This document shows, piece after piece, positions 35,601 through 47,452 of a stretch of DNA of 64,000 nucleotides; the stretch's first letter is position 1, and each line of letters starts with the position of its first letter. Below the pieces are notes generated by a model. That model worked only from the letters and a program-made list of their open reading frames with translations. It made no database searches and had not been told where the DNA came from. The stretch covers positions 45,811,322-45,875,321 of the forward strand of contig NC_089782.1 of assembly GCF_040412425.1 (NCBI RefSeq), given 5' to 3'. A program made the position numbers and the translations under genes. The DNA comes from Macrobrachium rosenbergii (lineage: Eukaryota; Arthropoda; Malacostraca; Decapoda; Palaemonidae).

Positions 35601-37872
35601 CTCTCTCTCTATCCTCTGTTTCCGTGCTTTCCTCCTCCTCTCTCTCTATCCTCGGTTTCCGTGCTTTCCTCCTCCTCTCTCTCTATCCTCTGTTTCCTCT
35701 TTCTCCTCCTCTCTCTCTCTATCCTCTGTTTCCGTGCCCTCCTCCTCCTCTCTCTATCTCGGTTTCCCGTGCTTTCCTCCTCCTCCTCTCTCTCTATCCT
35801 CTGTTTCCGTGCTTTCCTCCTCCTCTCTCTCTCCTCTCCTCCTCTCTCTATCCTGTGCTTTCCTCTCCTCTCCTCTCTATCCTGTGTTTCCTGCTCCTCC
35901 TCTCTCTCTCTATCCTCGGTTTCCCGTGCTTTCCTCCTCCTCTCTCTCTATCCTCTTTCCATCTGCTTTCCTCCTCCTCTCTCTCCTCCTCGGTTTCCGT
36001 GCTTTCCTCCTCCTCCTCTCTATCCTCTGTTTCCGTGCTTGATCCTCTGTTTCCAGCTTTCCTCCTCCTCTCTCTCTATCCTCGGTCTCCTGCTTTCCTC
36101 CTCCTCTCTCTCTATCCTCTGTTTCCGTGCTTTCCTCCTCCTCCTCTTCTCTCCTCTATCCTCGGTTTCCGCTTTCCTCCTCCTCTCTCTCTATCCTCGG
36201 TTTCCGTGCTTTCCTCCTCCTCTCTCTCTATCCTCTGTTTCCCCTGCTTTCCTCCTCCTCTCTCTCTATCCTCTGTTTCAGCCACTATCCTCGGTTTCCG
36301 TGCTTTCCTCCTCCTCTCTCTCTATCCTCTGTTTCCCTCCTGCTTTCCTCCTCCTCCTCTCTCTCTATCCTCTGTTTCTGATCCTCGGTTTCCCGTGCTT
36401 TCCTCCTCTCTCTCTATCCCTCTGTTTCCGTGCTTCCTCCTCCCATTTCCAGAAATCCTCTCTATCCTCGGTTTCCGTGCTTTCCTCCCCTCCTCTCTCT
36501 CTATCCTCGGTTTCCGTGCTTTCCTCCTCCTCTCTCTCTATCCTCGTTTCTGGATTTTTCTAATTTCTGTTTCCTCCTCCTCTCTTCACCTCGGTTTCCG
36601 TGCTTTCCTCCTCCTCTCTCTCTATCCTCGGTTTCCGATTGATCCTCCTCCTCTCTCTATCCTCGGTTTCCTGTTTTCCTCCTCTCTCTCTATCCTCTCG
36701 CCTCCTCCTCTCTCTCTATCCTCGGTTTCCTGCTTTCCTCCTCCTCTCTCTATCCTAATGACGTTTTCCTCTTGATATCTTTGTCCTCGGTTTCCGTTCC
36801 TCCTTGAGGTTTCCGTGTTTCCTCTTCCTTTTTGTGTGTGTTTCCGTGTTTTTTTAACATGTTTTTTCCGTGCTTTCCTCTTCTCTCTCTTTTCCTCGGT
36901 TTCCCGTTTTGTCCTCTCTCTCTATCCTCGGTTTCATCCTCCTCTCTCTCTATCCTCGGTGCTTTCCTCCTCCTCTCTCTATCCTCGCTTTCCGTGCTTT
37001 CCTCCTCCTCTCTCTCTATCCTCAGTTTCCGTGTTTCTCTCTATCCTCAGTTTCCGTGCTTTCCTCCTCCTCTCTCTCTATCCTCAGTTTGATCCTCCTC
37101 TCTCTATCCTCCTTTCCGATGCTCTCTGGATCCTCGGTTTCCGTGCTTTCCTCCTCCTCTCTCTATCCTCGGTTTCCGTGCTTTCCTCCTCCTCTCTCTC
37201 TAATTTCCGTGCTTTCCTCCTTCTTATCCTCTCTCTATAGTAATTGATCCTTCTCTCTCTATCCTCGGTTTCTGTCCTCTCTCTCTCTATCCTCGGTTTC
37301 CGTGCTTTCCTCCTCCTCTCTCTCTATCCTCTTTTCCTTCCTCTCTCTCTATCCTGCTCCGTGCTTTCCTCCTCCTCTCTCTATCCTCGGTTTCCGTGCT
37401 TTCCTCCTCTCTCTATCCTCGGTTTCCGTGCTTTCCTCCTCCTCTCTCTCTATCCTTTTCCCTCCTCTCTCTCATCCTCGTATAATTTTTTCCTTCCTCT
37501 TTATCCTCGGTTTCCGTGCTTTCCTCCTCCTCTCTCTATCCTCGGTTTCCGTGCTTCCTCCTCCTCTCTCTCTTTCCTCCTCCTTTTTCCTCTTCCTCTC
37601 TCTCTATCCTCTGTTTCCGTGCTTTCCTCCTCCTCTCTCTCTATCCTCTGTTTCCGTGCTTTCCTCCTCCTCTCTCTCTATCCTCGGTTTCCGTGCTTTC
37701 CTCCTCCTCTCTCTCTATCCTCGGTTTCCGTGCTTTCCTCCTCCTCTCTCTCTATCCTCGGTTTCCGTGCTTTCCTCCTCCTCTCTCTCTATCCTCGGTT
37801 TCCGTGCTTTCCTCCTCCTCTCTCTCTATCCTCGGTTTCCGTGCTTTCCTCCTCCTCGTCCCTTGATCCTGT
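29700..37872 (+). repeat. 8-kb pyrimidine-rich array of a 37-bp unit (~215 units)
   Basis: Unit TATCCTCGGTTTCCGTGCTT continued by TCCTCCTCCTCTCTCTC. The spacing is exactly 37 bp at 31036 and 31073 and through 37605-37850, where consecutive units are identical. The left edge (29700-30300) has older variants (TTGATCCTCTGCTTCCGTGC) with a longer-range repeat of about 174 bp. The middle and right (31250-37500) are irregular, with truncated and fused units. The plus strand is about 90% pyrimidine. All three plus frames stay open (up to 2105 codons) because the unit has no stop; 111 nt encode a 37-residue cycle. I do not call a gene. Confidence 0.95.
36030..37500 (+). other. array segment mixed with copies of its own 3' flank (probable consensus artefact)
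   Basis: Short exact pieces of the unique flank at 37862-38284 appear here in the same order. Examples: CATTTCCAGAAAT (36444 and 37957), TAATGACGTTTTC (36756 and 38048), CTTGATATCTTTGTC (36771 and 38062), GATGCTCTCTGGA (37118 and 38204), TATAGTAATTGATC (37236 and 38237). The shift falls smoothly from about 1.8 kb to 0.8 kb. Repeat units fill the gaps. Confidence 0.85.
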
Positions 37873-38332
37873 GCTTCCGTGCTTTCCTGGCTGGGCGTGT
37901 CCTCTCGCTTGGCAATCACAGCCACGAGCGGACCACCCGACACGCTCTCTTCTCGCCATTTCCAGAAATGACTGTCTGGATTTTTTAATTCTGTCTCTCT
38001 TTCACGGCCCTTATGGAGATTGATTTCCTCCTGTTTTAGTCGCTGAATAATGACGTTTTCGCTTGATATCTTTGTCTGGTTCTTTGAGGTGTGTCTTTTT
38101 GTGTGTGTGTGTTTTTTTTTTTTAACATGGTTTATTCTTTTTGTTTTGTCATTGTTCATGGAGCTGTTCGTTTAAGTTTCCCGTTTGATTTCTATGTACC
38201 TTTGATGCTCTCTGGAAAATTTCGTTCTTTTTTATATATAGTAATTGATCTTAGGGCTGTTTAGATATATATTTTTATAATTTTCTTTTTCTTTTTTTAT
38301 GTAAGAAATTATAGTGTTAATAACGTTCATAC
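37873..38332. other. unique right flank of the 37-bp array
   Basis: Unique sequence, partly T-rich; the source of the words found inside the array. No gene. Confidence 0.6.
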
Positions 38333-38500
38333 GCGCGCGCGCACACACACACACATACACACACACACACATACACACACACACACACATGTATATATAT
38401 ATATATATACATACATACATACATACATACATACATACATACATACATACATACACATACACACACGCAGACACACACCCAAATATATGTGTATATATAT
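38333..38500. repeat. compound (CA)n/(TA)n/(CATA)n microsatellite
   Basis: CA runs, a short TA run, then about 12 CATA units at 38409-38457. Confidence 0.96.
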
Positions 38501-38886
38501 TTATTTATATATATCACATATTTATATATATGCATAGATATGTATATTTGTTTATTTATTTAAAAGCGTACCACTGAAACTAAACATATTACTGAAACGA
38601 GGAGTTTGAGGTTTTCTAGTGTTCCCCGCGTTTGAATATAAAAAATGTTGCCTAAGCTGTACTTCATAAAAAAAAAATGCATAAAATGTATAGAATTTTT
38701 CCAGCGACAGTGAGTCATGCGCCTTTTAAGGTGTTGGCGGAGAGCACTTTTACTTATTTTTGGCTCTAAAAGATTTTCAAGGGGAGAAGCACGTTAAGCG
38801 GTTTCTATTTTTATCGAGTTATTAAGTTTTTTCTCTATTTGAGCCGGACGCTTAATATTAAAAAAAAAATCGTTATTTCTTTCAGT
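38501..38886. other. unique AT-rich sequence
   Basis: No feature recognised. Confidence 0.5.
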
Positions 38887-39164
38887 ATTCTTCTAGCCAA
38901 AAATTTGGACGAAAAAAACATACGCAGTAGTAAAATTTATTAAATGACAAACTGACTAACAAAGTAAAATGTATAAAGTAATAAACGTAAAAAGAGAAAG
39001 CAATAGAATAAGAGCGAAATTTGCTCTTTTTATGATGTTTTCTTTTTCCACGTTTATCTTACATTTTACTTTGTTTCTGATTGAAAGAAATAGTTAGTCA
39101 GTTCGTCATTTAAAAAATTATACTACTGCGTTTCCACTCGTAGCAAATTTATTGGAAGAAATCT
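38887..39164. repeat. ~270-bp imperfect palindrome (foldback element)
   Basis: The left arm has ACGCAGTAGTAAAATTTATT, AAATGACAAACTGACTAAC and AAAGTAAAATGTATAA. The complements of all three occur in reverse order at 39035-39135. The centre is GAGCGAAATTTGCTC (about 39012-39026). Arms are about 120 bp with small indels; the right arm has an extra 15 bp. The form is like a foldback or MITE-type element, but no target duplication is obvious and no second copy is in the window. Confidence 0.82.
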
Positions 39165-39376
39165 TTGCGGGGAGACTTTCTGTCCGGAATATCGTTGGCA
39201 CTGGATCTGTCTGACGTTCTGTGATAACATTTGCTTTGCAAATATCCAGCCTATACCTCGGTGATATACTGGAGTTGATGGACTTTGTGTAATTCTTATA
39301 TTTTAGACTTTGGTATTCTTTGGGTGCTAAGTAGCCCCCATCTTTCGGCTATTTTTAAAAAAATCTTACATCTTTG

Positions 39377-39676
39377 TCTCCGTAGGGGTTAGTGCCGTCA
39401 GTGCACCTCATTCGCTGCACTGTAGGCATTACTTGGTTCTTTGCAGCGTCCCTTCGGTCCTTAGCTGCAACCCCTTCCATTCCTTTTAATGTTCCTTCAT
39501 TCATTTTCTTTCATTCCATCTTACTTTCCACCCTCTTCTAATAATTGTTTTGATAGTGTAACTGCGAGGTTTTCCTCCTGTTACACCTTTCAAACCTTTT
39601 TACTGTCAGTTTCCGTTTCAGCGCTGAATGACTTCGTAGGTCCCAGCGCTTAGCCTTTGGCCTAAATTCTACAGTA
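39377..39676 (+). mobile_element. family A short retroelement, copy 3
   Basis: Full-length: CGTAGGGGTTAGTGCCGTCA at 39380, CCTTCGGTCCTTAGCTGCAA, and the 3' hairpin CAGCGCTGAATGACTTC...GGTCCCAGCGCT. The loop-side change GACT still pairs with GGTC by a wobble, consistent with conserved structure. Confidence 0.88.
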
Positions 39677-39917
39677 TATTCCTGTCTGTTATGTCTTTGT
39701 AACGGTTCGTTTCCTTGTAACGTCATGTAGCCTTGGGTTTGAGCTGATATTATTACTTGTGATGATTGCGCTGCAATAATATTGCCTTTTCTTTATAGTT
39801 TATTTTTTTGCATGTTTTTTTGCTAATTTGGTATATTAAGATCTTTTGGAACAGTAAATGTGTTGCTCTTCCGGTAATTTTGGAAAAGCATTGATATTTG
39901 GGATTGTTCATTGAGAG

Positions 39918-39918
<1 letters not shown>
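39677..39918. other. unique AT-rich sequence
   Basis: No feature recognised. Confidence 0.45.
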
Positions 39919-40005
<87 letters not shown>

Positions 40006-40150
40006 GATTAATTGCTAACTTATTTTGTTTTAATTTTTGTAACATCTCTTTCAAATAAACACCATATTCTTTGGAATATGTTCCATATGAGTAGGCTTCA
40101 TGTTCTGAATAATAATAATAATAATTATAATAATAATAATAATAATAATA

Positions 40151-40222
<72 letters not shown>

Positions 40223-40225
40223 CAA
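39919..40225 (+). repeat. (AAT)n / (ATT)n tracts with a LINE D-type 3' end
   Basis: (AAT)n at 39919-40003. Then 40020-40108 contains AACACCATATTCTTTGGAA and TTCCATATGAGTAGGCTTCA, the LINE D 3' UTR with an internal deletion. Its own (AAT)n tail follows at 40109-40151, and then (ATT)n to 40220. The two tails explain why repeats of opposite phase abut. Confidence 0.75.
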
Positions 40226-40486
40226 GTGGCAGAACTATCAAAGAAGGTCCAGGAAAAAAGACGTCAGTGGTATGGCCATGTGATGAGAATGGAGGAGGCA
40301 CAAGTAAGGAGGAGAGCGATGCAGATGGAGGTGCCGGGTGGGACAGCGAGAGTGAGACCGAAGCGAAGGTGGATGGGTGTTGTTAAAGAAGACCTGAGAG
40401 ACAAACAGCTGTCGAGGGACGATGTACATGATCGAGCCAGGTGGCGGAAAGATGTCAGAAACATCGACCCCACAAACTCCTTGGGG
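40226..40486 (+). pseudogene. LINE F ORF2 C-terminal fragment
   Basis: Encodes KRRQWYGHVMRMEEAQVRRR, then RPKRRWMGVVKEDL and ARWRKDVRNIDPT. R-x-W-x-GH-V-x-RM followed by RP-(K/R)-x-RW is the familiar end region of the last domain in LINE-type reverse transcriptases. The final codons (after DPT, from 40475) belong to the inserted family A element. Without the insert the frame would meet a TAG directly after the target duplication, close to the natural end. Confidence 0.85.
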
Positions 40487-40801
40487 TAGTAGCGCCGTCA
40501 GTGCTCCTCACGCGGTGCACTGTAGGCATTACTTAAGGTTCTTCGCAGCGTCCCTTCGGCACACCTAGCCCCAACCCCTTTCATTCCGATTGCTGTACCT
40601 CCGTTCATATTCTCTTTCTTCCAGCGTACTTTCCACCCTCTCCTAACATTCTGTTTCATTTGCAACTGGGAGGTTCTCCTCCTGTTACACCTTTCAAGCC
40701 TCCTTTACTCTCAGTTATCCTTTCAGCGCTGTTCCTTTCAGCGCTGAATGACCTCAAAGGTCCAAGCGCCTTTGGACAAAATCGTATATATATTAAGTGA
40801 A
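40475..40801 (+). mobile_element. family A copy 4, inserted in LINE F
   Basis: Flanked by the 12-bp direct repeat ATCGACCCCACA (40463-40474 and 40802-40813), which fixes the element at 327 bp, from AACTCC to ATTAAGTGA. Contains GTGCACTGTAGGCATTACTT and CAGCGCTGAATGACCTC. The duplication length indicates target-primed reverse transcription, that is, a retroelement. Confidence 0.9.
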
Positions 40802-41007
40802 ATCGACCCCACATAGAAGTGGGAGACGATGCAGCGAAATAATAATCATAATATTAATAATAATAATAATAATGACAGTGCACATAGTGAGAAAAGTGAT
40901 GGACCCCTAATGAGGCAGGATGCAACCCGGAACCCCACACTATAAAACCACCCAGTCGAATAGGATGACTGATAAAAAAAAAAATAATAATAATAATAAT
41001 AATAATG

Positions 41008-41240
41008 TTGTCCTGTTATTAATGAAATTAATAATTCATATGTCGAGCATTTACCCTTCATCCCTAATTTTGAAAGTCTGTTGCATTTTGATCTAGTCAA
41101 AGAGTTAACGAAGGCTACGCATTTACATTGTTTAGAAAAATACCAAGAACTTTTGTAATATTAAACGCCGTAAGACACAAGATCTTTCACTTTTCATACC
41201 CAGAGGGTACATGTGAACTATGTTGCTACAGGGTACATGG

Positions 41241-41273
<33 letters not shown>

Positions 41274-42280
41274 GTAATTTTGTGCTGTCAATGGTGGTTT
41301 TAATGCATGCGCGAAAAATCGATTTAAGCTGGAAAATTATATGAAAAAATGTATTAACGTGGATTGTTGACAATTTCCCCCTATTTCCTGTTTATAAATT
41401 GTCGCCAGATAGGTCTGGCCAAACCGTTATTACGGTTGGCATCGTGATTAATTAAAAGCGAAAAATGCTTTTAATAATTGCATTGTCCTTGAAAAATGCT
41501 GCGTCCACAACGCTTTGGCGTTACCTCTATACCTCTAACATGAAAGAATAAGGATTTTGTCAGATATACAAAAGATAAATATTGATTTATTAGTAATTAC
41601 TTCCACGTTAAAACAAATAAAGAATAGGCCTTGGGAGAAATGAAATGTCCAAAGATTTTGGAGAGCTTCCAAGTCCCACTGTGTGCGTGTATTTAATGAT
41701 GTCTTTTATTATATTTTCGTGCTGTTTGCAGTCAGGCCTCCAGAAATATTAGCAAAAATGGTCTTAGCAAGTGACCTAGCAAAGGCAAACATTTCATAAC
41801 CTAAGTACGACCTGTCAGCCGGTCATACTGTAATATGTGTTCCAGGACCAATGAACCAAATTGCTCTTTGCAACATGTCAAACGTTATGTCCTTTTGACG
41901 GGAACTGGTTGAGGTTAGTTTGCCTTTATCTTGTTTTATTCAATAATGTTGTGCGGGATTAATTAAGATCCAGGTGCGAACGGAAGCGAAATTCGCCCTT
42001 GTGGGTCGACGTCCTGAGGGCGATTTTCCCGTCAGCTGGAAGCAGACAGACGCCAAGCTCAGGATATCCGGTCCTTATGTCGGGTTGTTGCAAAGGTGAT
42101 TTTCGGCTATGCAAGTCTCCCTGTTATGTGGTTAATCGTTGCAATTTTTATGCGGGGTTTCGTTAACACGCTGTCCTTGGCTTTCTTCTCTTTTTTCTTT
42201 TCTTTATTCATATGTGAAGGGTTTGGTATCAAACAAATGCTGCTATGCGCCACGATCGTTTGCAGTTCAGAAGTGCATAA
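41008..42280. other. unique sequence with a short (CT)n
   Basis: (CT)n at 41241-41271. From 41990 a GC-richer patch has GAGGGCGATTTTCCCGTCAG. Frames at the right edge run into the next TA tract. No gene supported. Confidence 0.5.
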
Positions 42281-42565
<285 letters not shown>

Positions 42566-43043
42566 ATGTAATCATTAAGCTGTTGCCCTTACGGGTAGTT
42601 CTGGAGAAAACAACATACCAGCCATTTTAAAAGCTGTTTACGTCCTGAATCGTGGAAGATTCTCCTGCGCAAAAAGCATCCATGACATACACCTGCATGG
42701 AGGGCTCATGAGCATCACAGCAAAACACACACACACACACATATATACTGTATATATATATATCACGTATGTGTACGTGTGTTTGCACAATCTTGAGTAC
42801 TCGCGAGTGCAGTCGTGACCAAGCCTTTCAGGGTCGAATCTCAGTATGGTTGTTGCTTTTGTTGTTCTTCAATAAACAGCTCGTGATTTAGAACAAAGAA
42901 AGTCACTACCTATTCAGTGTTTGGAACAGAGAGAAAACCGCTCCGTACTGAAATTTTCTAGGAACGGCAGGAAACGCAGACTGGTCCGTGAAAGAAGTGG
43001 CCTTGATAACCTCATACAGGTTTGTGACGATTGAGAAGTAATT
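42566..43043. other. unique sequence with a short (CA)n/(TA)n
   Basis: CA/TA patch at 42724-42765; nothing else recognised. Confidence 0.5.
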
Positions 43044-43044
43044 T

Positions 43045-43130
<86 letters not shown>

Positions 43131-43132
43131 CA
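43044..43132. repeat. (CT)n(CA)n(TA)n compound microsatellite
   Basis: CT, then about 30 CA units, then a short TA run. Confidence 0.97.
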
Positions 43133-43614
43133 TGACACCTGGAAAAAATTAGGAGTATTATTAGTAGAGTATTATTCTTTATATTTTAGTAATGACGGAT
43201 GTAAAAGCTGATTATCTCCCGGATGCTGGAGACACTTGGCATTAACGTAGTAAACAAGTAAACAAACGGACTATCAAATTCGGCACATTGCAGAAGCACC
43301 GAATTCTGTTGTGCTCCCAATACTTTAACATTAATATTGCAAGTAAACTCAAAATATATTACCTTTAACATGACGAACAAGCCGATTTGTGTGAAATGTT
43401 GACTTTTATCTACAGTATGTTCTGTGCACACACATACACCCGCGCCATGTTTGGAATGACCTCGAGTGTCTGGGCGTATCACGTCGAAATTTCTCACGGC
43501 TTCTTGAGAACGTTCTAATATATAGTTTAGAGTGTACTAAGTAGAAGAGCCTTGTATTTAGCACAAAGGATTTGGTTATGACGCCATTCGTCGTTTTTTT
43601 GCTTATTTCCTTTT
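43133..43614. other. unique sequence, no gene seen
   Basis: Minus-strand frames of 103 and 87 codons (43186-43497 and 43406-43669) show no motif, and the second runs into family A. Confidence 0.45.
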
Positions 43615-43920
43615 GACTCCGTAGGTGGTTAGTGCCGTCAGTGCGCCTTATTTGGTGCACTGTAGGCATTACTCAAGGTTCTTGGCAGCGTCTCTTCGGC
43701 CCCTAGCTGCAACCCGTACCATTCTTTTTATTGTACCTCCGTTCATATTCAGTTTCTTCCGTCTTACATTTCACCTTCTCCTGACAATTGATTTATAGTG
43801 CAACTGGGAGTTTATCCTCCTGTTACACCTTTCAAACCTTTTTACTGTCAGTTTTCATTTCAGCGCTGAATGGCCTCACAGGTCCCACCTCTTGGCCTTT
43901 GGCGTAAATTATATATTCTA
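43615..43920 (+). mobile_element. family A short retroelement, copy 5
   Basis: CTCCGTAGGTGGTTAGTGCC to AAATTATATATTC. The 3' hairpin is partly broken (CAGCGCTGAATGGCC...GGTCCCACCTCT), so this copy is older. Confidence 0.87.
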
Positions 43921-44139
43921 TATATTATTTCCTTTTGACCAAATATTTATGACTGGATTCGCACTATAATAGTCCAGCACTGGAGAAAAGAGGGAAATTT
44001 AGTTGAGAGTTGTGATGTATCCTCTAGTGACACGCGATATCTGTCGTGATTCAGGTTTCGTGTTGTGTCAGACGCCATTCCGGCTCGTTTACATAGCGGA
44101 GTCTTGATGATTGCTATAATTCAGTCGAACCTCTTTTGT

Positions 44140-45080
44140 TATAATTGTGGAAGCCTTAAGTTGGAATGTCGTTATTTAACTCTGTAAGTTTTTTCTGTGA
44201 AGTGTGGAAGTCTTAATTTTGGAAGAAGCTCCCAGAATAGGAATATCACTTGTATGACCGTGCAAGTGTTTTTGTAACTGTGAAAGTCTTAATTTTGGAA
44301 ATAGCTCTTAAAATAGGAATATCACTTGCATGAGCGTGTAAGTCATTTGTTAACAGTGGAAGTCTTAATTTTGGAACAAGCTCTCAGAATAGGAATATCA
44401 CTTGTAAGTCTTTTGTTAAACTGTGGAAATCTCGTTTCTAAGAAGCTCTCAGAAAAAGTATACCTTAGTTTAACCAGACCACTGAGCTGATTAACAGCTC
44501 TCCTAGGGCTGGCCCGAAGGATTAGACTTATTTTACGTGGCTAAGAACCAATTGGTTACTTAGCAACGGGACCTACAGCTTATTGTGGAATCCGAACCAC
44601 ATTATACCGAGAAATGAATATCTATCACCAGAAATAAATTCCTCTAATCCTTCACTGGCCGGCCGGAGAATCGAACGCGGGCCTAGGAGAGTGCTAGGCG
44701 AGTACGATATCGACCCATCCAGTGAAGAAAATATGAATATCACGCATATAGCTGAGTGAATCTTTTGTTGACTGGGAGTCGCAAGTTTAGAAGAAGCTTT
44801 CAGAAACAGAATGTCACTCGTTATTTAGTTATGGCAGTCGTCGGTTTAAAGGAAGTTTTCTGTCTTGTGAAAATAACAAGCCTGGAAGAAACTTGCAGAA
44901 GTGGAAGATCATTTCTTACTTAACTGTGAAGGTCTCAAGTTCGGGATCATTTCTCAGAGTAGGTATACTTCTTTGTGTTGAACAATGGGAGTCGTAAATT
45001 TCGAAGAACTTAATGGAAATGGAGGACCTTCCGGCATTTATCTGGAAGTCCGAAGTTTAGGAGAAGGCTTTTGGAAATTA
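44140..45080 (+). repeat. degenerate 76-bp tandem repeat, split by a SINE
   Basis: GTCTTAATTTTGGAA recurs at 44210, 44286 and 44362 (76 bp) with AGCTCTCAGAATAGGAATAT and TATCACTTG. Decayed units continue after the SINE at 44456-44735, to about 45080. Confidence 0.82.
44456..44735 (-). mobile_element. tRNA-derived SINE, family B copy 3
   Basis: Minus-strand copy. The head includes the B-box-like GCGTTCGATTCTCC and CTCGCCTAGCACTCTCC. It sits inside the 76-bp array, which resumes beyond it. The flanking AGAAAA on each side is a possible but weak target duplication. Confidence 0.87.
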
Positions 45081-45163
45081 CTATAACTGTAGATGTGTCC
45101 CCCATCAATAACGAAAATTGAAATATTTTAACTTCCATAAGGAAGTATTTTTGCCGTTTTCAA
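45081..45163. other. spacer
   Basis: Nothing recognised. Confidence 0.4.
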
Positions 45164-45497
45164 TTTTTAGTTTTCTGTAAAAGAAAACTTTGTCCGTGCA
45201 CACTTTTTCTGTCCGCCCGCAGATCTTAAAATTGGCACGTTGATCATCCGCCCTCCAATCATCAAACATACCAAATTGCAGCCCTGTAGCCTCGGTAGTT
45301 TTTTTATTTTATTTAAGGTTAAAGTTACCCATGGTCGTGCGTCTGGCAGCAATATAGGACAGGCCACCGCCGAGCCTTGGTTAAAAGTTAATGGACCGCG
45401 GCTCATACAGCATTATACCAAGACTACCGAAAGATTGATCTATTTTCGGTGGCCTTGATTATACGCTGTACAGAAAAATCGATTGCGCCGAAGAAAT
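45164..45497 (+). repeat. family C structured dispersed repeat, copy 3
   Basis: Left edge TTTTTAGTTTTCTGTAAAAG. The central stem is half lost: only the right arm, AACATACCAAATTGCAGCCC, remains complete. The hairpin GACTACCGAAAGAT...ATTTTCGGTGGCC is kept. The terminal hairpin is cut after GCGCCGAAGAAA, where the copy ends. Confidence 0.78.
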
Positions 45498-45945
45498 TTA
45501 TTTTAAAAAATTGAAAAAAGCGACTTTATGCTCTCCTGTTTTTAAGTCTTGCCTACTGTCCGTAGTACAATTAAGGACGAGGATTTCGAAACAGCTTTAG
45601 ACGCCTTTCCTTTCTCCTTCTTCATCTCTTCCCCTTCTCTTTCCACCACCTCCTTCACCGTTCCCCTCTTCTCTTTCTCTCCTCATTCTCTCATTTGCCT
45701 TCATTCACAATCTATCATCTCTTTTTTTAAAGTCTATAAAAATTTTTAACGGTATTTAATTTTTTCCTAATATATTTATTACATCACACAGAATTTTAAG
45801 GACGTTAAATTTTTTTATGTATACAGTATATCACATCATTCATTGAACTTCATATCTTTATTTATTGGTCACATCACTTCATTTTATTTATTAATAATTT
45901 CCTTCATTAATTCATAAATTCATTTACCTGAAATTTATTTTCTCT
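45498..45945. other. unique AT-rich sequence
   Basis: No feature recognised. Confidence 0.45.
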
Positions 45946-46004
45946 TCATTACGGCGCTGAATGGCCTTCTTGGTCCCAGTGTCTGGGATTTTGCCCTAAA
46001 TATC
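45946..46004 (+). mobile_element. family A 3' fragment, copy 9
   Basis: Only the 3' hairpin region is left: CGGCGCTGAATGGCC...GGTCCCAGTGTCTGG and CCTAAAT. The 5' truncation agrees with retroposition. Confidence 0.7.
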
Positions 46005-46052
46005 GTACACCCACCCATCCATCCTCCTTTCATGCTCATACCTTCACTTCTC

Positions 46053-46134
46053 CCTTCTCCTCCTCCTCCTCCTCCTCCTCCTCCTCCTCCTCCTCCTCCT
46101 CCTCCTCCTCCTCCTCCTCCTCCTCCTCCTCCTG
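46053..46134. repeat. (CTC)n trinucleotide repeat
   Basis: About 27 CTC/TCC units. Confidence 0.98.
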
Positions 46135-46558
46135 TCAACTTTGTCGACTCTGGTTTTGACTTCGGAGTGTCAGCAGCTCCGTAATCGCATTATCCGACAA
46201 AAAGCGACGTGATAAACCTAGAAAAGGCGGAGGTCGGACTTCGGGATTAGTGAAGTTTCCAGTGGCACTGATGCTCGAAGGATCCGATTTACATACGGAA
46301 ACGAAGAATCGCCAGGTGTCAAGATCGGTGTTGGGAAATGAGCTTTTTTTTTTTTTCTTCTGTGTTTGATTAGATTGTTTTAAGTCCGTTGCATCTTGCG
46401 TGGGAAATGGGTGGAATGGTTTATTCTCCTGTTTCAGAGAGAGATTCGAAAACTGGTCTTGGGCGGTCGTGATCTTCTGGTTGTTATTGACAATTAGGTC
46501 AGGGCTCAACTTTTCCTTTTCTGTCCTGTCGAGTTTAGTGGGATTTTGGTGCTTGCAA
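46135..46558. other. unique sequence, no gene seen
   Basis: A minus frame of 193 codons (46135-46716) owes a quarter of its length to TA repeat. The rest has no motif I recognise. Confidence 0.45.

Positions 46559-47452
<894 letters not shown>

Larger units (their letters stand above)
40226..41007 (+). mobile_element. LINE F, 5'-truncated non-LTR retrotransposon 3' end
   Basis: ORF2 C-terminal fragment (40226-40486), an inserted family A copy (40475-40801), then the LINE 3' UTR (40814-40983) with GATGGACCCCTAATGAGGCA, ending in (AAT)n at 40984-41007. The 5' end, with the polymerase and endonuclease, is missing. The C-terminal motif differs from LINE D, so it is a separate family. Confidence 0.82.

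Noticed and set aside
30047..36775. Very long open frames (659, 762, 1147, 1578 and 2105 codons) on the plus strand
   Set aside because: They lie wholly in the 37-bp array, overlap in all three phases and owe their length to a unit without stop codons. No start context, domain or unique sequence is present.
41980..42010. GCGAAATTCGCCCTT, similar to a common cloning-vector junction
   Set aside because: It differs from the vector word and no vector sequence follows, so it is a chance likeness.
43186..43669. Two minus-strand frames (103 and 87 codons)
   Set aside because: No recognisable motif, and the second extends into a family A retroelement.
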